DNA of 37,101 nucleotides. It comes from CAZFQD01 sp964520885 (GTDB lineage: Bacteria > Bacillota > Clostridia > Oscillospirales > SIG519). Below are positions 15,728 to 26,100 of this stretch, in pieces (position 1 is the stretch's first letter; the number at the start of each line of letters is the position of its first letter). The notes beneath the pieces are model-generated. The model was not told the origin of the DNA. It was given only the letters and a program-made list of their open reading frames with translations, and did no database searches. A program made the position numbers and the translations under genes. The stretch is from assembly GCA_964520885.1 (NCBI GenBank), contig CAZFQD010000005.1:1-37101 (forward strand), given 5' to 3'.

Positions 15728-15939
15728 GATAATTTTTGTTAGGTGAGGCTCCTATGTGAATATATACTGCTACCCGGAAACATCGAGAGATGCCAATGGG
15801 TTAACAAGTTTTGCCGACTTAAGGTTTAACTTAACGCAGTTGGGTATTACCCTATGTCACTTAGTGCTAAAACTCAACGCGAAAGGTTATTACTTAATTC
15901 TTATGTTAAGTCCTTTTCGTTGAGAAAAGGACTTTTTTT
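15728..15939 (+). ncRNA. M-box (ykoK leader) Mg2+ riboswitch with transcription terminator
   Basis: The core GTTAGGTGAGGCTCCTATGT (15739-15758), CTGCTACCCGGAAA, the GATGCCAATGGGTTAACA segment, ACTTAAGG, GCAGTTGGGTATTACCCTATG and AGTGCTAAA match the M-box consensus in order. P1 pairs ATAATTTTTG (about 15730-15739) with CGAAAGGTTAT (15880-15890). The platform is readable. CTCAACG-CGAAAGG (15873-15886) can pair with CCTTTTCGTTGAG (15912-15924) as antiterminator. AAGTCCTTTT (15908-15917) pairs with AAAAGGACTT (15925-15934), followed by a T-run, as terminator. Mg2+ binding holds the P1 3' strand, which is part of the antiterminator, so the terminator forms and corA is off at high Mg2+. Confidence 0.93.
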
Positions 15940-15962
15940 AATAAAAGAAAGGGGAGAAAATT

Positions 15963-16031
15963 GTGAATCCTGACCCAGAAGAATATTTAATTAATAATAA
16001 AAAATGGGCAGGAGGCAATTTTATGCCATAA
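15963..16031 (+). CDS. 22-codon leader peptide upstream of corA
   Basis: A GTG at 15963 lies 6 bases after a strong AAAGGGGAG site (15948-15956), which starts 9 bases after the riboswitch terminator. The product is 22 residues: it begins M/V-N-P-D-P-E-E-Y, has a Lys-Lys-Trp centre and ends G-G-N-F-M-P before TAA (16029-16031). The stop is 7 bases before the corA ribosome binding site. The N-terminal Pro/Asp/Glu cluster resembles the start of the enterobacterial MgtL leader (MEPDP), which senses low Mg2+ because such nascent chains destabilise translating ribosomes. That function here is inferred. The ORF is too short for composition tests; the ribosome binding site and the position are the main support. 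Confidence 0.65.
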   Translation: MNPDPEEYLINNKKWAGGNFMP

Positions 16032-16052
16032 TGCCCTTAAGGAGGAAGCATT
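16006..16052 (+). promoter_or_regulatory. Mutually exclusive hairpins at leader stop and corA ribosome binding site
   Basis: Hairpin 1: GGGCA (16006-16010) pairs with TGCCC (16032-16036), with an inner GGCA (16014-16017)/TGCC (16024-16027). It holds the leader's last codons and stop, and leaves AAGGAGG (16039-16045) free. Hairpin 2: AATGC (16030-16034) pairs with GCATT (16048-16052), with TT/AA above, showing AAGGAGG as a 7-base apical loop. The two share 16032-16034 and cannot coexist. A ribosome finishing the leader would melt hairpin 1. Confidence 0.45.
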
Positions 16053-16984
16053 ATGGTAACTTTTTTTAATACTGTTGATGGCAAAATTAAGCAAATTGAA
16101 GAATTGTCCAATGGCTGTTGGGTAAATGTAGTAAATCCTGACGAAGATGAAATTAAATATTTAATTGATACTTTGAAAGTTGATTCTGGCTTTGTTAAAG
16201 CCGCACTTGACGAAGAAGAGGCATCTCGTGTTGATTCTGAAGATGACCAAACTTTGATAATTGTGGATGTCCCTTCAAAAGAAAAATCAGGGAATGCCGT
16301 TATTTATTTTACACTTCCAATAGGTATAATTTTAACTTCAAATTACATTATTACTGTTTGTTTAAGAGAAACCTCAGTTTTAAGGGATTTTTCTGATGGA
16401 CAAGTTAAAAATGTTCAAACAAGTATGAAAACACGATTTGTTCTTTTTATATTATTAAGAGTGGCAATTTGTTTTTTGCAGTATCTAAAACAAATTGACA
16501 AACTATCAAGTTATATTGAAAAACAATTACATAAATCAATGAAAAACAAAGAACTAATTCAACTTCTTGATTTAGAAAAATCATTAGTTTATTTTTCAAC
16601 TTCACTTAAATCAGATGAAACGACCTTAGAAAAGATTTTACGAGGAAGAGTTATTAAACTATATGAAGATGACCAAGAACTATTAGAAGATGTGCTTATT
16701 GAAATTAAACAAGCCATTGAAATGTCAAATATTTATTCAAGTATTTTAACAGGAACTATGGATGCTTTCGCTTCAATAATTTCAAATAATTTGAATATGG
16801 TTATGAAAACTTTAACTTCTTTTACAATTATTCTTGCAATTCCAACTATGATAGCCTCTTTTTATGGTNNNNNNNNNNTATGAATGTTGGCTTACCAATG
16901 GCTAATTTTTGGTTTCCGGTTGCAATTGCTGCTATATTAACACTAATTGCTGGATTTTTGCTAATAAAAAGAAAAATGTTTTAA
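16053..16984 (+). CDS. corA: CorA-type magnesium transporter (interrupted by an assembly gap)
   Basis: CorA forms a pentameric Mg2+ channel with a large cytoplasmic N-terminal funnel and two C-terminal membrane helices. Bases 16053-16868 give 272 residues ending ...IASFYG (TM1). The sequence then has 10 N, and continues with MNVGLPMANFWFPVAIAAILTLIAGFLLIKRKMF and TAA at 16982-16984 (TM2 and basic tail). YGMN is the family's absolutely conserved GMN filter motif, so the two parts join directly. The ATG right of the gap is out of frame if exactly 10 bases are inserted. Removing the N run and one repeated T restores a 306-residue protein of normal length. The gene is under the M-box and possibly the leader peptide. 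I regard it as intact in the organism. Confidence 0.93.
16869..16878. other. Run of 10 N (assembly gap)
   Basis: These ten ambiguous bases fall inside the GMN motif of corA. The flanks GGT and TATGAAT would give the conserved G-M-N if they overlapped by one T, so the true gap is probably minus one base. Confidence 0.95.
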
Positions 16985-16990
16985 TTTTTA

Positions 16991-17019
16991 TAGACATCAT
17001 AATAAAATAATGCTATAAT
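16991..17019 (+). promoter_or_regulatory. Predicted promoter for the PrsA-like gene
   Basis: TAGACA (16991-16996) and TATAAT (17014-17019) are separated by 17 bases, with TGC directly before the -10 box (an extended -10). It lies 33 bases before the start codon. Confidence 0.65.
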
Positions 17020-17051
17020 ATCATTCAGTGTTGAATTTGGAGGAATTATAA

Positions 17052-18116
17052 ATGAAAAAGTTTTTTAAAGGTATACCGTTTCTGTTAATATTTGTATTGT
17101 TTATTTCTTTTTTTAGTGGATGTGCTTTATTTGGACCTTCTTCTGTTGGAACTTTTAAAAATCCAAATGGAATAAGTTCTCCAATTTCATTTAACGATTA
17201 CATATTTTTGGAATATACTGATAGACAATATGGGCATTTAACTATTATGAGTTATGTTAAGCAAAATGATAGTAAAATTGCTGATTTATTATCACAAATG
17301 TCTCAAGATGGAAAAACAACATGGGAAGATTTTATTAAGGATTATTTCAAAAAATCTTTAGAGGAATCTGCTATATTATTAGATAAATATAAGGAACTTA
17401 ATTTGTCTTTAAATGAAGACGACAAAAAAAAGGTTGATACTACTTTTGACCAACTAAAAGAATCACTAGGCACCGATGTTTTTACAAAACTAAGAGCAGA
17501 ATTAAGATTAAGTGAAGAAAATATGAAAAAATTATTAGAAAAAAATATTAAAATTTCTAAAGTTATTTATTCACTTACAGACAAAGGTGGACTTATAAAT
17601 ATTCCAGAAGATGAACTAACTAAAGAGTATAGTGAAAATGTTAAGGTTAAGCATATTTTATTATCTAAACAAAAAGATGATGGCTCTGGCAATAGCGTTG
17701 ATTTAACAGAGACAGAAAAAAAAGAAAAAAAGAAAACCGCAGATGATTTAGTAGCTCAAATTAAAAATGGTGCAGATTTTGATAAACTTATGAATGAAAA
17801 CACAGAAGACCCCGGCTTAGAACAAAACCCAAATGGTTATGTGTTTAAGCAAAATGGTCAAATGGTAATAGAATTTGAAACTGCCGCATTTGACATGAAA
17901 GTTGGAGATGTTAGATTAGTTGAAACTTCATTAGGATATCATATAATGAAAAAAGAAGAGTTAATAGATGATGATAAGACAAATATTGAGCAAAATATAC
18001 AAGGGGTTAAATATAATACTTTATTGAATGAATGGAAAGAAAGTTACACCTTTACTTTTGATTCTAATATTATTGATAAATATAGCCTTTTAAACTTAAA
18101 AGATATAACCGCTTAA
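17052..18116 (+). CDS. prsA: PrsA-like peptidyl-prolyl isomerase lipoprotein
   Basis: This is a membrane-anchored foldase for exported proteins. The signal peptide ends in the lipobox FFSGC with Cys about residue 24, so it is a substrate of the Lgt encoded at 30323. A SurA/PrsA-like helical N-terminal region follows (about 40-185). A parvulin (PpiC) domain occupies about residues 195-300, with VKVKHILLSK, a Lys/Glu-rich insertion, IKNGADFDKLMNENTEDPG, AAFDMKVGDVRLVETSLGYHIMKKEE. These blocks match the family, though the GG of the usual NGG-DLG motif is only partly kept (NPNGYVFKQNG). A C-terminal helical tail of about 50 residues completes the 354-residue protein. GGAGG precedes the ATG, and a strong terminator follows. 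Confidence 0.85.
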   Translation: MKKFFKGIPFLLIFVLFISFFSGCALFGPSSVGTFKNPNGISSPISFNDYIFLEYTDRQYGHLTIMSYVKQNDSKIADLLSQMSQDGKTTWEDFIKDYFKKSLEESAILLDKYKELNLSLNEDDKKKVDTTFDQLKESLGTDVFTKLRAELRLSEENMKKLLEKNIKISKVIYSLTDKGGLINIPEDELTKEYSENVKVKHILLSKQKDDGSGNSVDLTETEKKEKKKTADDLVAQIKNGADFDKLMNENTEDPGLEQNPNGYVFKQNGQMVIEFETAAFDMKVGDVRLVETSLGYHIMKKEELIDDDKTNIEQNIQGVKYNTLLNEWKESYTFTFDSNIIDKYSLLNLKDITA

Positions 18117-18130
18117 ATACTATAATTTCT

Positions 18131-18157
18131 AAATGGGCGACTATTGGTCGCCCATTT
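18131..18157 (+). terminator. Terminator after prsA
   Basis: AAATGGGCGAC (18131-18141) pairs perfectly with GTCGCCCATTT (18147-18157) around a 5-base loop. The 3' side is followed by ATTATG, so the T-run is weak but the stem is GC-rich. Confidence 0.75.
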
Positions 18158-18189
18158 ATTATGAAAAAATCATATAAGGAGAAAATAGA

Positions 18190-20007
18190 TTGATTAGAGA
18201 AAAACTTAGAAACATTGCAATTATTGCTCATGTTGACCATGGTAAAACAACACTTGTTGATGAAATGTTAAAACAAGGTGGAGCATTTAGAGAAAATCAA
18301 GTTGTTCAAGATAGAGTTATGGATAATACTGATTTAGAAAGAGAAAAAGGCATTACAATTCTTGCAAAAAACACTTCAATATTATTTAATGAAGTTAAGA
18401 TAAATATTGTTGATACTCCCGGTCATGCTGATTTTGGTGGAGAAGTTGAGAGAGTTCTAAAAATGGTTAATGGAGTATTATTATTAGTTGATGCTTTTGA
18501 AGGACCAATGCCTCAAACTCGCTTTGTGCTTCAAAAGGCACTTGAAATTGGTCATAAAGTTATTATTGTTATAAATAAGATTGATAGACCCGATGCAAGA
18601 CTCAATGAAATTGGAGATGAAGTATTAGAACTATTGATGGAATTAGAAGCTAATTATGAACAATTAGATAGCCCTATAGTCTATTGCTCTGCAAGACAAG
18701 GAATTGCATCATTATCGCCAGATATAAGTGGAGATGATTTATCTCCTTTGTTTAATACAATTATTAGTTATTTTGAACCTCCACAGGGCGAGGAAAATGA
18801 GCCTTTACAAGTGTTAATATCATCAATTGATTATAACGATTATGTTGGTAGAATTTCAATTGGTAGAATAGAAAGAGGAACCATTAGGCAAGGCCAAGAG
18901 GTTGCAATATGTAATTATCATCAAAAAATTGAACCATATAAATCTAAGGTAACAAATATTTATCAGTTTGAAGGTTTAAAGAGAGAAGCGGTTGAGACTG
19001 CAATGGTAGGAGATATTATTGTTTTTTCAGGAATTGAAAATGTTTCAATTGGAGATACGATTTGTTCTATAGATAAAATTGAAGCTATTCCTTTTGTTAA
19101 AATATCGGAACCTACTGTTGAAATGACTTTCTCAGTTAATGATAGTCCTTTTGCTGGAAAGGAAGGCAAATTTGTTACATCAAGACATTTAAGAGATAGA
19201 TTATTCAAAGAGCTTTTAAAAGATGTCTCTCTTAGAGTTTCAACTACTGATAATTCTGATAGTTTTCAAGTTTGTGGAAGGGGAGAAATGCACCTTTCTA
19301 TTTTAATTGAGACTATGAGAAGGGAAGGCTTTGAATTTCAAGTTAGTAATCCAAGAGTTCTAATAAAAAATATTGAAGGTATAAAATGCGAACCTTTTGA
19401 AAAATTACTAATAGATGTTCCGGAGAATTGTGTGGGAACTATAATTGAAAAAATTGGGCAAAGAAAAGGTGAACTTCATCATATGTCACCATTAGGAAAT
19501 AGAATAAGAATGGAATTTTTAATTCCATCAAGAGGTTTATTTGGGTATAGAAGTGGATTTTTAACTGATACTAAAGGAGAAGGTATATTCAACTCAATAT
19601 TTCATAGTTATCAGTCTTATAAAGGTGAAATACCAAAAAGACCAAATGGAGCATTAATTGCATTTGAAACTGGAGAGTCGGTCGCTTACGGATTATTTAA
19701 TGCACAAGAAAGAGGAATACTATTTATTAAAGCGGGTGTTAAAGTATATTCTGGAATGATAGTAGGTGTCTCACCTAAATGCGAGGATTTAGTTGTAAAT
19801 GTTTGCAAGAAAAAACAAATGACTAATGTTAGAGCTTCTGGAAGCGACGATGCATTAAAACTAATCACACCCTATAAAATGAGTATTGAGGAAGCACTTG
19901 AATTTATTGAGGAAGATGAATTATTAGAAATAACGCCAAAATCATTTCGCATTAGAAAACGAACCTTAAGTCATAGTAATAGAATGAGAGAAAACAAAAA
20001 AAAATAA
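18190..20007 (+). CDS. typA: Ribosome-associated GTPase TypA/BipA
   Basis: TypA is a translational GTPase related to EF-G and LepA that binds ribosomes and aids 50S assembly and growth under stress. The start is TTG at 18190, after AAGGAG. The GTPase domain has the P-loop AHVDHGKTT (about 13-21), the switch I motif REKGITI, DTPGHADF (about 75-82) and NKIDR (about 128-132). The domain-II beta barrel, the EF-G-like domain and the TypA-specific C-terminal domain follow (PSRGLFGYRSGFLTDTKGEG, then VRASGSDDALKLITP, and ITPKSFRIRKRTL near the end). At 605 residues it is typical. It lies alone between two terminators, so it is probably monocistronic. Confidence 0.96.
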   Translation: MIREKLRNIAIIAHVDHGKTTLVDEMLKQGGAFRENQVVQDRVMDNTDLEREKGITILAKNTSILFNEVKINIVDTPGHADFGGEVERVLKMVNGVLLLVDAFEGPMPQTRFVLQKALEIGHKVIIVINKIDRPDARLNEIGDEVLELLMELEANYEQLDSPIVYCSARQGIASLSPDISGDDLSPLFNTIISYFEPPQGEENEPLQVLISSIDYNDYVGRISIGRIERGTIRQGQEVAICNYHQKIEPYKSKVTNIYQFEGLKREAVETAMVGDIIVFSGIENVSIGDTICSIDKIEAIPFVKISEPTVEMTFSVNDSPFAGKEGKFVTSRHLRDRLFKELLKDVSLRVSTTDNSDSFQVCGRGEMHLSILIETMRREGFEFQVSNPRVLIKNIEGIKCEPFEKLLIDVPENCVGTIIEKIGQRKGELHHMSPLGNRIRMEFLIPSRGLFGYRSGFLTDTKGEGIFNSIFHSYQSYKGEIPKRPNGALIAFETGESVAYGLFNAQERGILFIKAGVKVYSGMIVGVSPKCEDLVVNVCKKKQMTNVRASGSDDALKLITPYKMSIEEALEFIEEDELLEITPKSFRIRKRTLSHSNRMRENKKK

Positions 20008-20012
20008 TGGAA

Positions 20013-20045
20013 AACACAAAATCAAATTTGATTTTGTGTTTTTTT
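20013..20045 (+). terminator. Intrinsic terminator after typA
   Basis: A perfect 28-base palindrome spans 20013-20040 (AACACAAAATCAAA and its complement), followed directly by a run of T. It is a clear Rho-independent terminator. Read on the other strand the stem also works but lacks the T-run. Confidence 0.9.
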
Positions 20046-20125
20046 AATTATATATTTGTTTAAATAATGGGTAATATAAGAATATATATTTTATACCATA
20101 AACTTTTGAAGGGAATGTTTTACAA

Positions 20126-23100
20126 ATGCAAATTGGTAGAAATACTATTAATGAGAATAATGATGATAATAAAAATGCAAGGATTTCAGATTTAACAAAA
20201 AAATATCAAATTAATGGTAGAGTAATGTGTAAATCACTTGAAAAAAAGATTGCAAATTATTTAAATAAAACAAAAGTTAAATATAAAGAAATTATTAATT
20301 ATGATAAAAAAAACAAATTAGTAAAATGGCAAGAATGGTTATGCGATAATTATTATATTATTGAAAGAGAAATAAAGTTTTCATTAAATAATATTAGAGA
20401 ATACAAAGATTTACCATATTCTAATACAAATGAAAATAGAAAATTCCCAATCATATTTTACATTGCTTTAGAGCAATGTAAATATTATAATAATAAAATA
20501 AGCAGTGAAAATTTGTTGGAATATTTAATATGTTCACAAAAATTTAGGTCGTTTGAGACTAAGGAATTAGAAGTTTATATTTTAATGCTTAAATTTGCAT
20601 TATGCAAAAACATATATGATGTTTGCTTTAATAATGGAACTATTGAAAATGATAACAAAGAAGTGTTAATTGAAAGTGCAATTCTTTCATTAAAATTTAT
20701 ATCGTCATATAATTTTGAAGAATGTTTTGAAAAGGTTTGTAGTGTTAATATTTTACTTTCAAAGGACCCTTCAAATATATATCAAATAATGACAGATGAA
20801 ACAAAGCAATTATATAGAAAAAAAGTTTTTGAACTTTCTCAAAAAAATAAAACTACTGAAGACGAAACCATCAAAATATTATTAGACAAAGCAAATAATA
20901 CTGAAATTGAAGAACAAAAACATATTGGATATTGGCTATTCTTGAAAAAAAATAATAAATTTGAAAATATTTATATAATATCACAAATATTTTTTCCGAT
21001 TTTTTTATCATTAATAATAGCATTAATAATAAAAAATTTTTTTGTTTATTTTATTGTATATTTACCTGTTTGGGAATTCTATAAAATTCTTTTAGATTAT
21101 ATAATTTCAAAAAAAATAAAGCCAAATTATCTACCATCTATTGATTTAAAAAACGGGGTGACTAATGAAGGAAAAACAGCGGTAGTTATTTCGGCATTAA
21201 TTACCGCACAAAAAGATATTGATTATTTAAAAGATAGACTACAAAAAATTTATTATGCAAATAAAGACAGAAATATAATTTTTGGATTATTAGTTGATTT
21301 AAAAGATAGCAATAATCAATTTGACAATAATGATAAAGTAATTTCTTCAAAAATTTCAAAAATGATTAGAGAATTAAATGAATATTATGATAATTCATTT
21401 TTTTTAATATTACGAAACAGAACTTATAACAAAATGCATAATCAATATATTGGTTGGGAAAAAAAAAGAGGTGCAATTATTGAGTTAATAAAATTTATAA
21501 AAGGTGATGAATGTAAATTTTTATTATCATTAGGTGCAATTGATAAACTAAAAAAATCGAAATATATTATCACTCTTGACATGGATACATCTCTTTCAAT
21601 AGATGCAGCAAAGGAATTGATAGGAGCTATGCTCCATCCATTAAACAAACCGAAAATTGATAAAAAGAATCGCATAGTAACAAGTGGATATGGTTTAGTA
21701 GTCCCAAGAATTGGAACAGACTTAAAATCTTCAAATGTATCACTCTTTTCAAAAATTATTGCTGGTCTTGGTGGAACTGAAACATATAATAATCCTGCTT
21801 TTGATATATATCAAGACCTTTTTTCAGAAGGAATATTTACTGGAAAGGGCATATTTGATATTGAAGCTTTTTATATTTCTATTGCAGAAACATTTGAGGA
21901 AAATAAAATATTAAGTCACGATTTATTAGAAGGTTGCTTATTGCGAACTGGTTATTTGAGTAACCTTGTATTAGTTGATAGTTTCCCGTCGGGAGTGTTA
22001 ACTTTTTTTGATCGTCAGCATCGGTGGGTTAGAGGTGATTGGCAAACTTCAATATATTTACTAAAAAAAATATATGATAAAAAAAATAGAAAAAGAGAAA
22101 ACCCATTAGATTTAGTATCAAAGTGGAAGATATTTGATAATTTAAGAAGGTCTTTAACACCTATTGCTATTGTGTTTTCGCTTTTTTTAGCTGTTTTAAG
22201 AAAAGAATATTTGTTTATTTTGTTTATATCATTACTTGCAATTTTGGGTGCACAAATAATTTCAATTTTAGATATGCTATTTCATAATGGTTTGAGAGCA
22301 TTGGGAATAAAGTATTCAACAAAAACTTATTCTCCTGTTACAGCTGATTTATTAAGGGGAATTTTAAATTTTATACTTTTACCTTATAATGCTTATGTGT
22401 CAATTGATGCAGCAATTAGAGCAAACTTTAGAATGTATATTTCTAAGAAAAAAATGCTTGAATGGACTACAGCTGCAGAAACCGATGCTAAACAAAAAGG
22501 CACACTAACTGAACATATGTTTCGTATGTTTATTTCAATATTATTTGGCTTTATGTTTTTGTTGTCACCACTAATAATAGGTAAAATTTTAGGAATAGCC
22601 TTTGTTTTAGCTCCTTTTATTTCAAATAAAATAAGCAAGAAAATTATTATTCATAACAAAAGAATAAGTGAAATAAAAAGAGAAAAAACAACTGAATATG
22701 CAAAGGATATGTGGGGCTATTTTAATTTATTTATGAATGAGGATAATAATTTTCTAATTCCAGATAATTATCAAGAAACACCACTGGGTATTGTTGCACA
22801 AAGAACATCTCCTACAAATATTGGCCTTTCACTTTTATGTTGTCTTGTAGCAAGAGATTTTAATTTCATTAGCACAGAAAAACTTATATATCTAATAAAA
22901 TCTTCTATAAATAGCATACAAAATCTTAGTAAGTGGAAAGGACATTTATTTAATTGGTATGACATTAAAAAATTAGTCCCTTTATATCCACGCTATGTTT
23001 CAACAGTTGATAGTGGGAATTTAGCTTGCTCATTAATTACATTAGTAGAAGGTTTAAAAAAATACAAAAGAGAAAGCAAGGAAATTGATTCATTGATTAT

Positions 23101-26100
23101 TTCAATAAAATCGTTAATTGAAGCAATGAATTTTAAAGACCTATATAGTGAAAATAAAAAACTATTATATATAGGAATAGATATTGATAAAAGAAACAAG
23201 GAAAATGAAAACTTTTATGATTTATTTATGAGCGAAGCAAGAATGACAAGTTATTATCTTTGTTCTAAAAGAGAAATAAGTAAAAAACATTGGTTTACAT
23301 TAGGTAGACTAATGACAAAACACAAGGGCTATTTTGGTCTCAAATCATGGACGGGCACAATGTTTGAGTATTTTATGCCTCATATATTTTTGCCTATTTA
23401 TGAAGGGTCATTATCCTTTGAGGCATTACACTTTGCTATCAAATGTCAAAAGGAAAGAGTTAAAGGCAAAAAAACTCCTTGGGGTATATCTGAAAGTGGA
23501 TTTTATTCATTTGATGTAGCACTAAATTATCAATATAAAGCATTCGGAGTGCAAAGATTGGGCTTAAAAAAAGGTCTTGATAGAGAACTTGTTATTTCCC
23601 CGTACTCAACTTTTTTAACAATGCCCTTCTTTTTTGAAGAGGCATATAGTAATTTAGAGCAATTAAAAAAAAGGGGAATGTATGGCAAGTTTGGTTTTTA
23701 CGAAGCGGCGGATTTTTCTCAGAATAACAATGATAGTAATATTTCAATAGTAAAAAGTTATATGGCACACCATTTAGGTATGAGTTTTTTATCAGTTGCA
23801 AATGCCTTATTAGATAACATTGTTCAGAATCGCTTTATGAGTTGTATGCAAATGCTATGCGGAGAAGAGTTATTGCAAGAAAAACTACCAGCAAGTGTTG
23901 TTGTTTATGAAGATGTGTTAAAAAAGGAAATACCAGAAACAACCATAAGAAGAAATGCTCCAGTTAATTTAGAACTAAATAATATTTCTCCATTCAACCC
24001 TAAAGCTGCAATTTTATCAAATGGATATTTTTCTTCAATTTTAACTGATATGGGAGTAGGATTTATTAATTATGATAATGAAAACATTACAAGGTATAGA
24101 AAATCATTAATAAAAAATCCAAGAGGAGTTTTTATTATTATCAAAGATGAGCAATCATTACAATCTTTAACATATGCACCTTTATATGATAATAAGATAA
24201 CATATAAAGCAAATATAAATAATTATTTTATCGAATATCTTTCGAAAAGCAAAGAAATTGAAACAAAAATGAAGGTAGTTGTTTGCGGAAATTATCCCTG
24301 TGAATCAAGAGAATTGAAAATTAAAAATATCACATCGCAAGTAAAAAATATAGAACTATTAATATATTTTGAGCCAACATTATTATCTCATAGAGAAGAA
24401 TATTCTCATCCTACATTTTCTGGTTTATTTATGAGAACTTATTTTGATAATGAAATTAATGCATTAATATTTAATAGAAAAGAAAGAAATAACAAAACTA
24501 ATAATTTGTTTTTAGCAACATTTATTACTGGTGAATATAAAGACATGCAATTTGAAACAATGAGAGAAAATGTTTTAGAAAAATTAATTGGAACCGATGG
24601 ATTATTTAATGCATTTGAAAAAACCTTTTCTAATAATATTACTTCAAGTATAGACAATTGTTGTGCTATAAAATTTAAGTTTTTTTTACCTGCAAAATCA
24701 GTTAAAAAAATTAATGTCAATTTATTAATTGGAAATAGTATAAAGGAAATAAAAAAAAATATTGAATTAATAAAAAAAGAAGGATTTGCTGGAGCATTAA
24801 AAGATGCAAATATTAATTATTGTCATAGAATAAAAGATTTAAATATAAATAGTGGTGAAAAAAGTATAATTTCAGAATTGACTGCACAATTATTTTATTC
24901 TACAAAAATAAAAAACTCAAATAATTTTAAAATTAAAATTGGTAATGGTTACAAAAGATTATGGAAATATGGTATCTCGGGGGATGCTCCAATTATTTTG
25001 CTTTATGTAAGTGAAAAAGATGATGTTTTGAAAGCAAATATTTTTATAAATTCATATTTATTACTAAGAAAATCTCTTATAATATGTGATTTGGTTTTTT
25101 TGTTTAATGAAGGTGGTCAATATGATAGACCTATTTACAATAGCATAATTGATTTTATTAAAGAAAGTAAAGCAGAAAAATATGTTGATAATAAATTTGG
25201 AATACATCTTGTTAATATTCATTCAGAAGAGGATAAAGAATTTATAGTTGCTGCTTCGTCATATTATATTAAATTTAATGAAGGTTTAAATATATATAAT
25301 AATACTACTACTAATTTATTATTTTCAAAAGAAAAAATAAATAGAACACCAAAATTTTTATTAGAAGAAAAAAAAATAACAAATAATTATGCAGGAGGTT
25401 ATATAGAAGAAGGGTTTGTAATAGATGATAAATTCAAATGGAATAATAGACCTCCATGGTGCTTAATACTTGCCAATAAAGGTTTTGGAACATTATTATC
25501 AGATAGTTCATTAGGTTATACTTTTGCACGAAATTCAAGAGAAAATAAATTGACTGTGTGGGAAAATGATATAGTTGTGGATAATGTTGGTGAAAAACTC
25601 TACATTAGAATTGATGGTAAAACTATAGATATTTGCAGTAGTGGAAAAACTAAATTTTATAATTATTGTGCAATATATGAATTTGCCGAACAAAATATAT
25701 CTGTAAAGTTATATGTTTTTATAGATAATATATTAAGTGCAAAAATAGCATTAGTTGAAATTAATAACAATAGTGATGTTGCCAAGAGAATTGAACTATG
25801 CTATTATGTAGAACCAGTTATAGGAGTTTCAAAAGAATACAATTCAAAATTTGTAAATGCTAAAATAGAGAACAATATTTTGAGATTAAGTAATGTTTCA
25901 AATTGTAATTTTAAGAATGGTTTTGCTTTTTTAACTTCAACCGAAAATGCTTTTTTTTCCAACGACCAATTTGAATTCATTCAAGGGATTTGGGATAATG
26001 GCATAAAAGAAAATCCAAATGATATTTGTGCGGTCTGTGGTAATAATATTTTAATTTCCCCACAAAAAAAGACTGAAACAGCTTTTATTTTTGGATATTC

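Noticed and set aside
16053..16984. corA as a frameshifted pseudogene
   Set aside because: The break coincides with a run of N, and both sides carry perfect CorA sequence that joins at the GMN motif. An assembly gap explains it.
18963..19868. Antisense open frames opposite typA
   Set aside because: They lie wholly inside a well-conserved gene, have no ribosome binding sites, and resemble no family. They are shadows of the coding strand.
20013..20040. The 28-base palindrome after typA as a regulator site
   Set aside because: It is followed immediately by a T-run and lies right after a stop codon, so an intrinsic terminator is sufficient.
21442..24720. Several short open frames opposite or within the glucan synthase
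   Set aside because: They are explained by the AT-rich codon pattern of the real gene and have no start signals or recognisable motifs.
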